Assembly: GCA_002709075.1 (NCBI GenBank)
Contig: PAPV01000019.1
Coordinates: 1 to 64,000 of the forward strand
Reading direction: 5' to 3'
Source of the DNA: Rhodospirillaceae bacterium
GTDB taxonomy: Bacteria; Pseudomonadota; Alphaproteobacteria; MPNO01; UBA2964
DNA length: 64,000 nt
Part shown: piece by piece, positions 27,541 to 38,464 of the stretch
Layout of the letters: the number at the start of each line of letters is the position of its first letter
Position numbering within the stretch: the first letter of the stretch is position 1
Translations under genes and position numbers: made by a program
Notes under the pieces: model-generated
The model's input: the letters and a program-made list of their open reading frames with translations, nothing else
Told to the model about the DNA's origin: nothing
Database searches by the model: none

Positions 27541-28440
27541 TTAATGATCCTTATTTTGCACTCGCTTCTTGTTAAAATCTATTCTATCGGTCGACCTATT
27601 CGTTTTCCTGAGAAAATATAAGAGAATATTCAGGACAAACTCTATTTTGAGTGAAATAATTGCCTCAATTTTTGCCACAGACTACTCGCATTTTTTCAGT
27701 GGGAACACCCAAAATTATTGCAAATCCTTCCCAATGTCTCACACCGCCACCACCCCCCCGCCCAGAGTTATACTCCCTTATTTTGACTTTGTATTCTGCA
27801 ACGCCAGTACGCGTTTCCATTGGTACACTTAAAGCTTGCAAGGCCTGAATTTTAAGTGATACAGTATAAGTTGATTGCGCAACTTCTTTGGCTGTCGCGG
27901 ATTGCCAATCAATGTAGTTATCTACGCCGCGATTGTTGGGTAAATCTTCCCGGACAAGAGGACAGTTGAAAGAGCATGCACTATCCGCATCTGTTATAGG
28001 TGGCAATGCTTGACGCCTGGTATCGATTAACTTAGCCGCATACATGGCCGAGCTCAGGCTTTCAGCCAATAATGAACGCCACAGCTTACCCGCAATAACG
28101 TAATTTTTTTGCTACAAGCGGAAATTGATCACGCATTGCAGGATCGTTTCCATCTGGTGAATAAAGTTTTATGTCCGTCTGAGCAGAAGGTATCGGTCGG
28201 TTTTACATTGGCAATATACCAGCTTAAAATAGATCCAATCCGTTGCGTGTTAGCAGTGTGAAGAAGGGAGCTCTACCTTATTTGTATTTGCAGATACAAT
28301 ATCCGCATGCAAATGAGGGATGCCTACCACAACGGCATGAACTTAATGTCTTAATTTGTATTCATCACAAAAAGCAACTTTGCTTCCTAAAGGGGTTGAG
28401 CTTCTTTTCAAAACTGCTTCTTACCGATACTTTTCGACAT
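27541..28440 (-). pseudogene. Decayed CoxL/XdhA-like molybdenum hydroxylase large-subunit gene (N-terminal third)
   Basis: Minus-strand fragments in several frames in colinear order: MSKSIGKKQF / GSKVAFCDEYKLRH*VHAVVVGIPHLHADIVSANTNKVEL / RPIPSAQTDIKLYSPDGNDPAMRDQFPLVAKKLRYCG*AVAFIIG / SSAMYAAKLIDTRRQALPPITDADSA...DLPNNRGVD...SVPMETRTGVAEY...VPTEKMRVVCGKN*GNYFTQNRVCPEYSLIF / RIGRPIE*ILTRSEC. Confidence 0.85.
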
Positions 28441-28516
28441 TAAAAGACCCTTGGACTATAATTATATTACAAAATAGGCAAATATTCCGGCTAGTGACCA
28501 ATAACGGTGGATTTAA

Positions 28517-30826
28517 ATGGCTAATAGGCGTTATCTTAACCATTCTCATTGGGGTGCTTTTTGGGCTGAAGTCGACTCCAATCATGTTGTTGGTGTTAAA
28601 CCATTTGAACAGGATCCTAACCCATCTCCCCTTATTGACTCGATACCAGGAGCAACTCATTCACAAAATAGAGTGCATTCACCTATGGTCAGAAGAGGGT
28701 GGTTAGAAGGACGCGAAAGTACAACGGGGAAAGGTCGCGGTTGCGAACCTTTTGTAACACTCTCTTGGGAAAAAGCGCTCGATCTTGTTGCCGGTGAGCT
28801 GAATCGAGTTAAAAAACATTACGGGAATGAGTCAATCTTTGGCGGTTCATACGGCTGGTCGAGCGCAGGCATTTTTCATTGTGCACGCACCCAAGTAAGA
28901 AGATTTTTGTTTTCGTTTGGGGGTTGTACGGATCAATCTGCAAATTATAGTTTTGGATCTGCGACATTTTTCATACCTCATATAGTTGGTAACCTGCAAT
29001 CAGTCACTGGACCAAATACCAGTTGGTCTGCAATACATAACAATTCCGATTTAGTAGTACTCTTTGGAGGAGTAAACATTGGAAATGGCCAAGTATCTCG
29101 TGGAGGAAGTGTTGCGCACTCCCTAGTGCCTTGGCTAAAAAAAATATCTGAAAAAGAAATTGATATAGTAAATGTTAGTCCGTGCCGTAATGATGTTCCT
29201 GATTTTATGGAAGCGGAATGGTTTTCAGTCGCACCCAATACCGATACAGCATTAATGCTTGCTTTAACTCATACTCTTGTGAAAGAAAATTTACATGATG
29301 CAAAATTTCTTGATAAGTACTGTGTAGGTTTTGATTATGTATTTCAATATTTAATGGGTGATCTAGATGGGCAAATCAAAGATGCCGAATGGGCCGAAAA
29401 GATTACTAGGATTAAATCGAGTCGTATTAAAACGTTAGCACGTCGCATGGCATCTGGGCGCACTTTTCTGTCCGCAACTTGGTCGCTCCAGCGAGGAGAT
29501 CATGGCGAAATGCCATATTGGGCTTTGATACTGCTCGCGAGCGCGTTGGGTCAGATTGGTCAACCCGGTGGAGGTTTTGCTTTCGGTCATGGATCCGGTG
29601 CGGGCATGGGAGATGAGCGTCCTTTGTTTAATCCCCCATCGCTCAGCATGGGGAGGAATCCCATTAACTTTGCAATACCTGCTGCTCGTCTTGCCGACGC
29701 ATTGTTAATGCCAGGGAAAGAGATAGATCACAACGGTAAGAAACTGATTTATCCTGATATCAAACTTGTTTATTGGGCCGGAGGCAACCCCTTTCATCAT
29801 CATCAGGATCTGAACAGGCTGGTTCGGGCTTGGAGAAATCCTGAAACAATTATTGTGCATGAACCTTGGTGGACAGCCGCTGCAAGGCATGCCGATATTA
29901 TCTTGCCGGCAACCACTTCACTTGAACGAAATGACATAGGAGCAGCTAGTCGTGATCCGTATTTAGTGAAAATGGAAAAAGCAATTCAACCAGTAGGAGA
30001 AGCACGAAATGATTTCGATATATTCTCTGAACTTGCAGGTAAACTGGATTGTAAAGAACAGTTTACCGAAGGTCGCGGCGAGAGGGAATGGCTGCGTTTT
30101 TTATATAATTCCTGCCGTCAGGGTGCAGCTCAAAAGAATGTCTCGATGCCAGAATTCGAGGCCTTTTGGAAAACTGGTTATTATCAAATTCCCAAAAGAG
30201 AATCAGAATTCACTCTTTTTCAAGATTTTCGTTCTGATCCGATAAAGTTCAAACTTCGTACGCCTTCGGGTAGGATTGAATTATATTCAAAAAGAATTGA
30301 GAGATTTGAATATGATGATTGTCCACCTCATCCGGCATGGATAGAACCAACTGAGTGGCTAGGTGCTGACAAAGCCGAAATATATCCCCTTCATATGATT
30401 TCTTCTCAGCCTCGAACACGGCTTCATAGCCAGATGGATGGTCAGGGGGTTGCTTTAAAATCAAAAATATCTGGAAGGGAGCCTGTATATATTAATCCAG
30501 GTGATGCTAAGATCCGCAATATCACCTCCGGGGATCTGGTTCGCGTGTTCAACGACCGGGGTGCATGTCTTGCTGGGGCTGTTATTACAGAAAACATGAT
30601 GAGTGGGGTAATTCGATTAATGACAGGAGCATGGTTTGCACCAGCGGAAAAGGGCTCTGACAGTACAACTTGCTTACATGGAAACCCGAATATGCTCACA
30701 ATTGATAAGGGGACATCAAAACTATCACAAGCCCCAATCGCACAAACCGCACTTGTCGAGATTGAGAAATATCGAAAATATGCGGACAAAGTAGATGTGT
30801 TTTCGCCACCAGAGGTCGATGGGTAA
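28517..30826 (+). CDS. Molybdopterin-dependent oxidoreductase, BisC/TorA/DMSO-reductase type
   Basis: 'SYGWSSAGIFHCARTQVRRFLF', 'YWAGGNPFHHHQDLNRL', 'IIVHEPWWTAAARHADIILPATTSLERNDIG'. Confidence 0.93.
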   Translation: MANRRYLNHSHWGAFWAEVDSNHVVGVKPFEQDPNPSPLIDSIPGATHSQNRVHSPMVRRGWLEGRESTTGKGRGCEPFVTLSWEKALDLVAGELNRVKKHYGNESIFGGSYGWSSAGIFHCARTQVRRFLFSFGGCTDQSANYSFGSATFFIPHIVGNLQSVTGPNTSWSAIHNNSDLVVLFGGVNIGNGQVSRGGSVAHSLVPWLKKISEKEIDIVNVSPCRNDVPDFMEAEWFSVAPNTDTALMLALTHTLVKENLHDAKFLDKYCVGFDYVFQYLMGDLDGQIKDAEWAEKITRIKSSRIKTLARRMASGRTFLSATWSLQRGDHGEMPYWALILLASALGQIGQPGGGFAFGHGSGAGMGDERPLFNPPSLSMGRNPINFAIPAARLADALLMPGKEIDHNGKKLIYPDIKLVYWAGGNPFHHHQDLNRLVRAWRNPETIIVHEPWWTAAARHADIILPATTSLERNDIGAASRDPYLVKMEKAIQPVGEARNDFDIFSELAGKLDCKEQFTEGRGEREWLRFLYNSCRQGAAQKNVSMPEFEAFWKTGYYQIPKRESEFTLFQDFRSDPIKFKLRTPSGRIELYSKRIERFEYDDCPPHPAWIEPTEWLGADKAEIYPLHMISSQPRTRLHSQMDGQGVALKSKISGREPVYINPGDAKIRNITSGDLVRVFNDRGACLAGAVITENMMSGVIRLMTGAWFAPAEKGSDSTTCLHGNPNMLTIDKGTSKLSQAPIAQTALVEIEKYRKYADKVDVFSPPEVDG

Positions 30827-30978
30827 GGTTAGTCATGCAATTGTTAAATTTTTTTGGAACACTATTTTGATTTAAAGAAATCAAAAAAATAACTCATGAC
30901 AACTTATTTTTATGTTCACCCTACTTAATCAAACCTAGCGCGAGTGCTGATTGTATTTTGGCTTATTTGGAGAAAAAG

Positions 30979-31293
30979 ATGCTTTACATATGTTATGGTG
31001 TGGACGGGCCCGATGGCAAAGAGAAGCGCGATGGTGCTCGACAAGAACATTTTGAATATTTACGATCTAATCAAGATATTTTGGTTCTCGGCGGCGCTAC
31101 GTTAGCTGATGAGTCGGATGATCGAACAGGCAGTGTTTTAATAATAAATGTAAAGAATCGGGCAGCAGCTGATCTGTTCGCCGATGGTGAACCATTGAGA
31201 AGGGCTGGTGTGTTTGCGTCTTATTCTGTAACCCGAATGCGGCGCGGGCAATGGTTTCCTGATAACGCTCCTGATACACCGGAGGGAAATTAA
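30979..31293 (+). CDS. YciI family protein
   Basis: 'HFEYLRSNQDILVLGGATLADESDDRTGSVLIINVKNRAAADLFADGEPLRRAGVF'. Confidence 0.85.
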   Translation: MLYICYGVDGPDGKEKRDGARQEHFEYLRSNQDILVLGGATLADESDDRTGSVLIINVKNRAAADLFADGEPLRRAGVFASYSVTRMRRGQWFPDNAPDTPEGN

Positions 31294-31377
31294 ATTTTAT
31301 ACTTTTATTCGTTGTATTTTACGTCGTTGGTCAAATTGGCAGAGGCACATGTTGTTATTTTCATTTAACCTGCAAAC

Positions 31378-31412
31378 ACCATTACTTTGGAGCTAAGTAA
31401 TGGTTTGTTTTT
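31378..31412 (+). terminator. Candidate Rho-independent terminator
   Basis: ACCATTACTT-TGGAGCT-AAGTAATGGT followed by TTGTTTTT, downstream of the YciI gene. Confidence 0.6.
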
Positions 31413-31867
31413 ATAACTGATCAGTATCTAAAAAAGTTTGATTGAGCTCAAGGGGTTATAATAGAGGCTAAAACCAGCAGAGATTAACGGCACTAGATTA
31501 AAAAACTTGCTAAAAAAAATGCCGCGCGAGTATTGAAACAACAAAACAGATTTTTGCGATACTTTCAGCAGAGCACGAACCGAAGATACTGTTGTTTGTA
31601 GTTAGAATATTTTAGCTCGATGATATACGTGCCCTAACATTGATTGTGTTCAAGGAAAAATTTTCAAACTATTAGAATAAATCGTCAATGCATGCTGAAA
31701 GTTCCTCCGGCTAAAACGGATAACTAAATTGGAAAACGGTTACCTTTCAAAATTTCAAGGAATTACTGCAAATTATGCCAAGTGCAGATGATGTGCCTAC
31801 ACAGGTTCAGGTACATCAATTACTTGAGAAAAATCATACATGTTTTTTTGTAAACAAAAGCAATTAA

Positions 31868-32602
31868 TCAAATACTGAGGGCCTTAGAATTATCAAACGC
31901 AACATAGGTGCCAAGAATAATCGTTGCTGTTCCAATCGTAACTTGCAGTGTTGTGTTGGTAAAATTTAATGCTTTAAGTGACCAAGTTATAGGGACAGCA
32001 ATTACAGCGGATAAAGCCATCATACCCATTAAAGAACCTATGCCAAATATAAAAATGTACAGAAGACCAAGTGGCACAGAATGGACTGTTGTTGCGGTCA
32101 AAACTAATAATGCTGCCGATCCGGCTAAACCATGAACCATCCCTACTATTATTGTACGCACAGGAACCTTATACGTATGGGTATGTCTGTGAAAACCATA
32201 ATTATGCGGTTTTTTTTCATAGCGATGCGAATGCACATGAAAATGATTGGTACCATCTTCATGAAGGTGTTGATGGAAATGTATACGTTCTCGAGCAATA
32301 ACAAAAATTAGTTTTCCACCGATCCCCATCAGCATAATTCCAACTATTAATTCAATGCAGTTTTCCAGCGTTTTGTTAAATGTTAAACCCAAAATAACAA
32401 AAAAACCAGCGACAAGACCTAATGTAACCGTATGTCCAACCCCCCAGAAGGCACCATGGGTAACGATTTTTCGTAATGTATTTTGACGAGCTGCAATACT
32501 GGAAACTGCGGCAACATGGTCTGCCTCTAAAGCATGCTGCATACCAATCATCAAACCAAGAAAAAGGATGCCAACTCCACTATCTGAAAATATGTCCAGC
32601 AT
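31868..32602 (-). CDS. NicO/UreH-like nickel/cobalt transporter with His-rich loop
   Basis: 'GLMIGMQHALEADHVAAVSSI', 'GAFWGVGHTVTLG', 'HFHQHLHEDGTNHFHVHSHRYEKKPHNYGFHRHTHTYK'. Confidence 0.85.
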   Translation of the reverse strand: MLDIFSDSGVGILFLGLMIGMQHALEADHVAAVSSIAARQNTLRKIVTHGAFWGVGHTVTLGLVAGFFVILGLTFNKTLENCIELIVGIMLMGIGGKLIFVIARERIHFHQHLHEDGTNHFHVHSHRYEKKPHNYGFHRHTHTYKVPVRTIIVGMVHGLAGSAALLVLTATTVHSVPLGLLYIFIFGIGSLMGMMALSAVIAVPITWSLKALNFTNTTLQVTIGTATIILGTYVAFDNSKALSI

Positions 32603-32675
32603 CAATTCCTTTTTCCTTTCATTTGGAAGATAAGAAGTTGATGGGTATAGCCCCAAAGTGTATGGTTCGGCAAGC

Positions 32676-33536
32676 TCAGCGTTTAGTCATTTTTTTCCAA
32701 CGGTTGCCGACGAGGCACATGACCTTAGCTATCGTAAGCTGCCTACGCAAAAAATTTCCGGCATGTGAAAAATTTTGATCTGTGAGTTGTTTAAATTTGC
32801 GTGAGCTAGAAGAAATACCCGCTTTACTCAATGCGGCTAAAAGAGTCGATGGATCAGTAGAAAATGAGCGCCCTCTTCGTGGAGCGCCTGCCACATGTAC
32901 CCCAATTACTCTGCCTTCTCTATCTACCCATGGACCTCCAGAAATACCACCGAGATCTGTTCCAGCGTCTGGAATACGTCGAATTTGTGTAAATGCAATT
33001 ACTGGTTCAATTGTTGAATATCGACCATAGGCTCTCATTTTTGCTCGACCGATTATCTTTCCAAACACGTCGCCAGGTTTACCCCTGGGATAACCAAACG
33101 ACCAACCCATTTGGCCAATTCGCAATCCATCTGCAGAAACTGGTAAGGCTGGCGCAGCTAATTTCGTTCGAAATATGCTAATATCTGCGTTTCTTTCTTG
33201 AGTTAATTGGCTAACTGGTAACCCTTTTCCTATTTCTGTGTTTAAAATGATAATATCACAACCTGTAGTGACGTGGCGAGCTGTTACCCAGATGCCATCT
33301 CCAACAGAAAATGCGGTTCCTGTTGAACTAAAGTTTTTCATATCGATTTTGACATCGAAAGTTGGTGCGTTTGCATAAGCAGGTGGCAATTCTGGTTTTG
33401 CGAACTTTTCTGAGTTTGGTGGATTGAAAATATTTGGGTTGGGCCGTCGGACTTCATTATCAGTATCTGATAGGACTTTGCTTAAAATTGCAAATATCAC
33501 CAGGGCAAATAAGGCAACTTTGTCTATAATCCTCAT
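32676..33536 (-). CDS. Trypsin-like serine protease
   Basis: 'GTAFSVGDGIWVTARHVTTGCDIIIL', 'GISGGPWVDREGRVIGVHVAG'. Confidence 0.85.
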   Translation of the reverse strand: MRIIDKVALFALVIFAILSKVLSDTDNEVRRPNPNIFNPPNSEKFAKPELPPAYANAPTFDVKIDMKNFSSTGTAFSVGDGIWVTARHVTTGCDIIILNTEIGKGLPVSQLTQERNADISIFRTKLAAPALPVSADGLRIGQMGWSFGYPRGKPGDVFGKIIGRAKMRAYGRYSTIEPVIAFTQIRRIPDAGTDLGGISGGPWVDREGRVIGVHVAGAPRRGRSFSTDPSTLLAALSKAGISSSSRKFKQLTDQNFSHAGNFLRRQLTIAKVMCLVGNRWKKMTKR

Positions 33537-33946
33537 TATCCAACAGCAGCAGCATTGATCATTGCAATGGAAAGTTTTATTCCTGCAACCAAAGAAGCTG
33601 CGCTTACTTCTCCAGATTGTATTCGACCTGGTAGGTCCCGAAGCAGAACATCACTTATTCGGTAGGCAAAGAGCTGAATTGCCAATGTAACGCAGCCCCA
33701 TATTAATATATCCCAAACGTTTACACTTCTTGCCATGCATACTGCGAGTGGAATTGCTAATCCTATTAGTGCAGCAGAGAATGAGATCGCGGCCGCTACA
33801 TTCCCACCTCTTATGAGATCAAGTTCATGATAAGGTGTAACTAAGTGATAAAGAGCTGCCCCCACTGTTAACATTACCATAGTAACCATCAAATGAAGAA
33901 GCAGGATTGGAAATCCTGCAAGAAAGCTTTGTAACACTGGATCCAT
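33536..33946 (-). CDS. DUF350 membrane protein
   Basis: 'GGNVAAAISFSAALIGLAIPLA'; stop overlaps start of the downstream protease. Confidence 0.75.
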   Translation of the reverse strand: MDPVLQSFLAGFPILLLHLMVTMVMLTVGAALYHLVTPYHELDLIRGGNVAAAISFSAALIGLAIPLAVCMARSVNVWDILIWGCVTLAIQLFAYRISDVLLRDLPGRIQSGEVSAASLVAGIKLSIAMINAAAVG

Positions 33947-34327
33947 TTTTTCTTCCTTTGCTGTTTTGGTTTACAATGATGGATCAATTAAAATTTTCTC
34001 GACTATTTTTCTTTTGGTGTAATACCATTGCAATACTAAAGTATCTCAAAATTACTTAAATATATTTTTAGAGGTTATTACAAACGTTAAAAACCTCATG
34101 AAATTGCTTTAATTCTATTTAAGAGACTTAGAACTGTGCCATAATAAAAATACCGTACCTAGTTTTATTGTTAATCGAATTTCCTTAACCAACTTATCTT
34201 GCATACCGTTTTTTGATGAAGAAAAAACAAAAATGGGGGCCTCTATGATTTTTTTAAGTTTGGAGAATTAGTTAGAATTTATATAGAAAAAACTAAAAGT
34301 GACAGCGTACTAAAATTATTTAATCTA

Positions 34328-35365
34328 GTGCTTATAGATAAACAATGGAGACAGGTTATGACATTGGATAGTGTTTTATTTATCCCGTATAGACAAACTC
34401 TGGATTTACTCTCAATTTCAGAGGCTATGGATGTGTGTGAAAACGTGTATCATATGCATGCGAATAATAAAGTCCAGTGGTCCCATCCACCAAGTTGGAA
34501 GTTAGATGTTGATGCGCCTTGGCATAACCATTGGCATGTAAAAGGCGCATTTTTACCTGAAATTCCAACCACTGGCGTACGTTTGTACAATTATTATGAT
34601 AATGGAACGAGGAATACTGTTGGACAGTTGGAGTGTGCTAGATATATCATATTAACGGATCCCCAGACTGCACGATCCAAAGCAATTATTGAAGAACACT
34701 GGACATACGCAATTCGTTCAGCTGCGGCCGCAATTTTACCCCTAAAGTGGCTTGCGCCAAAAAGAACAAAAGTATTGGGATTGGTTGGTGTTGGTACAAT
34801 GGGGATTAATTGCCTTCGCTGCTTGCTTACTATGTTCGATTTTGAAAAAATTATGTGTACCTCGCGGCGCGTTGAAACACGAGAGAAATTTGCACAAAAA
34901 TGGTCAACAGAACTTGGTATCCCAGTTTATCCAGTGGAAACAATTGAAGAAGTTGTTCGTTCTTCAGATATAGGAGTGGGTGGAACTACAAGCAATGACA
35001 TTGTTGCAAAAGAAAACTGGGTTAAAGATGGCGCAACTTACATTTCGCTCTCACGGCGTGAGATGGATCCTGGAGGTTGGGCAAACTTTGACAAGGTAGT
35101 AATTGATGGCTGGGATGTAAACATCATCACACCTGAATTTAGAGCTATGATTGAAAGTGGGAAGTTTAGTCGTGAGGAACTTCACGGAGAAATTTGTGAT
35201 GTTGTTAGCGGCCAAGTGTCGGGTCGTGAAAATGATCATGAGAGAATATTAATCCACACTACAGGTCTTGTTAGTCAAGATATTGCCATCTGCGATTTTG
35301 TGTATAAAAAGGCTAAAGCAGCGGGACTTGGGATTAATTTGCCGCCAACAGACCAACTTGATTGA
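34328..35365 (+). CDS. Ornithine cyclodeaminase/mu-crystallin family protein
   Basis: 'TAYAIRSAAAAILPLKWL'-type region, 'VLGLVGVGTMGINCLRCLLTMFDFEKIMCTSRR'. Confidence 0.85.
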   Translation: MLIDKQWRQVMTLDSVLFIPYRQTLDLLSISEAMDVCENVYHMHANNKVQWSHPPSWKLDVDAPWHNHWHVKGAFLPEIPTTGVRLYNYYDNGTRNTVGQLECARYIILTDPQTARSKAIIEEHWTYAIRSAAAAILPLKWLAPKRTKVLGLVGVGTMGINCLRCLLTMFDFEKIMCTSRRVETREKFAQKWSTELGIPVYPVETIEEVVRSSDIGVGGTTSNDIVAKENWVKDGATYISLSRREMDPGGWANFDKVVIDGWDVNIITPEFRAMIESGKFSREELHGEICDVVSGQVSGRENDHERILIHTTGLVSQDIAICDFVYKKAKAAGLGINLPPTDQLD

Positions 35366-35633
35366 TCAACACCCAAATAATCTTTATCAGCATTAAACAT
35401 TTTCATGCAGGGTGTGAGGGTTGTGTTTTAATTCTGCTAACAGAGTTCAATAGTCCGTACTTTGCGCGCAGAGCAAGTAGAGTATTTTTTGGTCAATGTT
35501 GAGGTCGTATGCAATTGATCTCCCATGCAAAAAAGTTGTTAGTGTTGTGAGTCTCAAGTTTTTATATAAAGCTTTTTGTTGTCATGCTTTTATTGTGCAG
35601 TTTCCAGTATGAATTAACAGTAGGTTGGAATGA

Positions 35634-36605
35634 ATGAGATTATCCATCGCTCTTGATCGCTACGATCGACATCATCCATTCTTTGATAGTACTGTTCGTG
35701 GCGTCCATGGTGTAGAACTTGAGGTTTTTCAGGTTGGACAAAGTCAAAATTGGCGTGACGGTGAGGATAGACATGAAAGAATGTTGCATGGAAAAGAATT
35801 TGATATAGCTGAATTCTCGATGTCTAGTTTTCTAATGGCAAAGAGTAGGGGGTTTCCAATTGTCGGAATCCCAGTTTTTCCGCGTAGATTATTTAGTCAA
35901 AGTCAGATGTGGGTTCATCCCGACAGTGATCTATGGGAACCTCACCAATTGAGGGGAAAAAAGATTGCTCTTTCATCATTTCAAACAACACTCTCACTCC
36001 TCGCAAAAGGCGATCTAAAATTTTATTATGGTGTTGATTGGGAAGATATTCATTGGCTTTTGACAACCGAGGAAAAAGTTAAGTTTGAACCTAAAAAGGG
36101 TGTAAAAATAGATTTTATAGGAAATCGTGAGAAACTTGGTTTTCTTCTGGAGTCCGGCGAAATAGATGGCTTTTTTTTGCCCCACCCTCCTAAATCCGTA
36201 ATGACTGGGAAAAGTAAAGCACGTCGATTATTTCGTGACCCGCAACAAGAGGAGGTGTCCTACTACCAAGAGTACGGTGACTATCCGATAATGCACTTGT
36301 TGGTAGTTCAGGAACAGTTGATAAAGAAAGAACCTTGGATAGCGAACGCAATTCTTGAGATGTTTGATCAAGCATGGAAAATATTTAATTCTTATTATGA
36401 GGATCCAAATTGGTCATGTCTGGTATGGGGCAGACACGCATTCGAAGAACAAGGTTACCTTTTACCCGGCTCCCCCTGGGGAAACGGTTTTACAAAAAAC
36501 CGAAAAAATATTGAACGTTTTATACAGTATTCATACGACCAAGGCCTGATTAAAAATCTATTCTCTGCTGGGTCATTATTTCATGAGGAAACACTTGGTA
36601 GTTGA
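35634..36605 (+). CDS. 4,5-dihydroxyphthalate decarboxylase-like / PBP-fold protein (paralogue 1)
   Basis: 'GVELEVFQVGQ', 'HERMLHGKEFDIAEFSMSSFLMAKSRGFPIVGIPVFPRRLFSQSQMWVHP'. Confidence 0.8.
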   Translation: MRLSIALDRYDRHHPFFDSTVRGVHGVELEVFQVGQSQNWRDGEDRHERMLHGKEFDIAEFSMSSFLMAKSRGFPIVGIPVFPRRLFSQSQMWVHPDSDLWEPHQLRGKKIALSSFQTTLSLLAKGDLKFYYGVDWEDIHWLLTTEEKVKFEPKKGVKIDFIGNREKLGFLLESGEIDGFFLPHPPKSVMTGKSKARRLFRDPQQEEVSYYQEYGDYPIMHLLVVQEQLIKKEPWIANAILEMFDQAWKIFNSYYEDPNWSCLVWGRHAFEEQGYLLPGSPWGNGFTKNRKNIERFIQYSYDQGLIKNLFSAGSLFHEETLGS

Positions 36606-36720
36606 AAGTGGTTATACATTTGGCGTTAAGATTTAAACGAAGCAAAGAGGCAGCCGTCTCGACCTCTATTATTAGTGTTTAGAATAATTGGTTATTATAA
36701 AAAATTGTATTATTAAACCA

Positions 36721-38190
36721 TCATCTATTAGGTCTTCCCGTAAAGCCATTCCCAAATCCTATCAACTCAGCTGCCCAAGCTCCTGCAACGCGGCCACTGA
36801 AAAGCGACGGGCCCAGCATGGTCCCTTCCAACCCAGCTTTACCATTAATATGCCCACCGGCCATACCACAGGCTTCCCCGGCAGCAAAAAGTTTCGGAAT
36901 CGGTTCAAAGTGTTTATCAAGCACCCTGCACTTTTTGTCAGTTTTTATGCCTCCAAAATTTTTTCTCGCTGTGGGGAAAAACTGTATTGCGTAGTAAGGG
37001 GGTGTATCAAAGGCTTTTGAATTTTTGAGTGGTTTTCCAAATGCGGGATCATTCTCTAACCCATTTAATATTGCAGTATTATATGCTTCTATCTCGCCAA
37101 TAAACGCATTCACTGGAACATTAATCTTTTTAGCAAGTGTTTCAAGATTGTTGGCTTTTTGAATAAATGGTGAATTGTTAAGTAGTTCTTCAACATTCTC
37201 TCGGATAATTTTATCACCGTTCCTATAATACGGATCGGCAATTTCGAGGTTTTTTTTCATTGGTGTATCAACGATAGCCCAGCAGTGAGGTGGGCTTTGC
37301 CTTAAGACGGCGGGACTCATCGTATTTCCGCCAGAAAGAGATTCATTGTGAAAACGTTTACCTTGTTGGTTGACCCATATGTACCCTGGTATATGCCGGC
37401 ACACTAGCCCTCGTTGAGCTTTCTGATCTTTATAATCTGGTGTTGAGTAACAATAAAACCAGACATGGTTCATATGTGTTAAATATCCACCAACCTTTTT
37501 CACCATTTTATGGCCATCACCATGAGAACCAAAACCAGATCCCACCATAACACGGTGCTCTTTTAATTCTGGTTTTGCCTTTAGTACCATATCAATGTTG
37601 GAATTAAATCCTCCAGAAGTTATTATAACTGCACCAGCTTCAACCGTAATTTTTTCACCACTTACTGTGTTTGCAGCTATGAGTCCTGACACTTTGCCGT
37701 TTGTTTGGGTAATCTGATTCACTTGTACATTATTAATTATTTCACCCCCCTTAGATAGATATGCCTTGATTAGGTTAGTCATTAATCCTTTTCCATTTCC
37801 CGCGGGCCTCGTCCAACGTGTTACAGTGTTGCCTTCTTGAGGTTTCATGTCTAACCATTTAACACCAAATTGTTCCGCCCAATAATAAAGGTCGTAAAGG
37901 GTATGTTCTAGATAATATCGCGCCCAAACGGCGTCAGCAGAGGATCCTCCCCAGGCCATCCAGTCATCAAAAGCAAGGTCAGGCGTATCTTGAATGCCTG
38001 CTTTTTTTTGCACTGGCGAGCCCACGATACAACATCCGCCCCCGGAGATAGCGGCTGCACCGCCAGCCTCCGCTAATTTCTCGAACGCTATACACTTTGC
38101 ACCAGCATCTAAAACTTCTATTCCACCAGTTATGCCCGCTGCTCCGGCTCCTACTATGGCAATATCAACCTCATAGTGATTTTCAATCAT
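36721..38190 (-). CDS. FAD-dependent oxidoreductase (fumarate reductase/flavocytochrome c family)
   Basis: 'DIAIVGAGAAGITGGIEVLDAGAKCIAFEKLAEAGGAAAISGGG', 'LFAAGEACGMAGGHINGKAGLEGTMLGPSLFSGRVAG'. Confidence 0.92.
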   Translation of the reverse strand: MIENHYEVDIAIVGAGAAGITGGIEVLDAGAKCIAFEKLAEAGGAAAISGGGCCIVGSPVQKKAGIQDTPDLAFDDWMAWGGSSADAVWARYYLEHTLYDLYYWAEQFGVKWLDMKPQEGNTVTRWTRPAGNGKGLMTNLIKAYLSKGGEIINNVQVNQITQTNGKVSGLIAANTVSGEKITVEAGAVIITSGGFNSNIDMVLKAKPELKEHRVMVGSGFGSHGDGHKMVKKVGGYLTHMNHVWFYCYSTPDYKDQKAQRGLVCRHIPGYIWVNQQGKRFHNESLSGGNTMSPAVLRQSPPHCWAIVDTPMKKNLEIADPYYRNGDKIIRENVEELLNNSPFIQKANNLETLAKKINVPVNAFIGEIEAYNTAILNGLENDPAFGKPLKNSKAFDTPPYYAIQFFPTARKNFGGIKTDKKCRVLDKHFEPIPKLFAAGEACGMAGGHINGKAGLEGTMLGPSLFSGRVAGAWAAELIGFGNGFTGRPNR

Positions 38191-38464
38191 TATGGAACTC
38201 CAAATTGAGATAAGAACCGTGATTATGAGGTTAAAATAGAAATTCTCAAGCTTTATGAACGAATTACATTTTTTATAAACACAGACGCGTTACCTATGTC
38301 AGTATTTGAAAACTTTATCGTTTCACATGGTAAAATTGTGTTTACGGTAAATGAATGAACAAATTATTACTTATAAAAAAAATTTCTAGTATGTGGTATT
38401 AATTTTCAAACGCTGTCCTTTATATTTGCAATAACACATGGTTTACATAGTGGGCCAATAGGAG

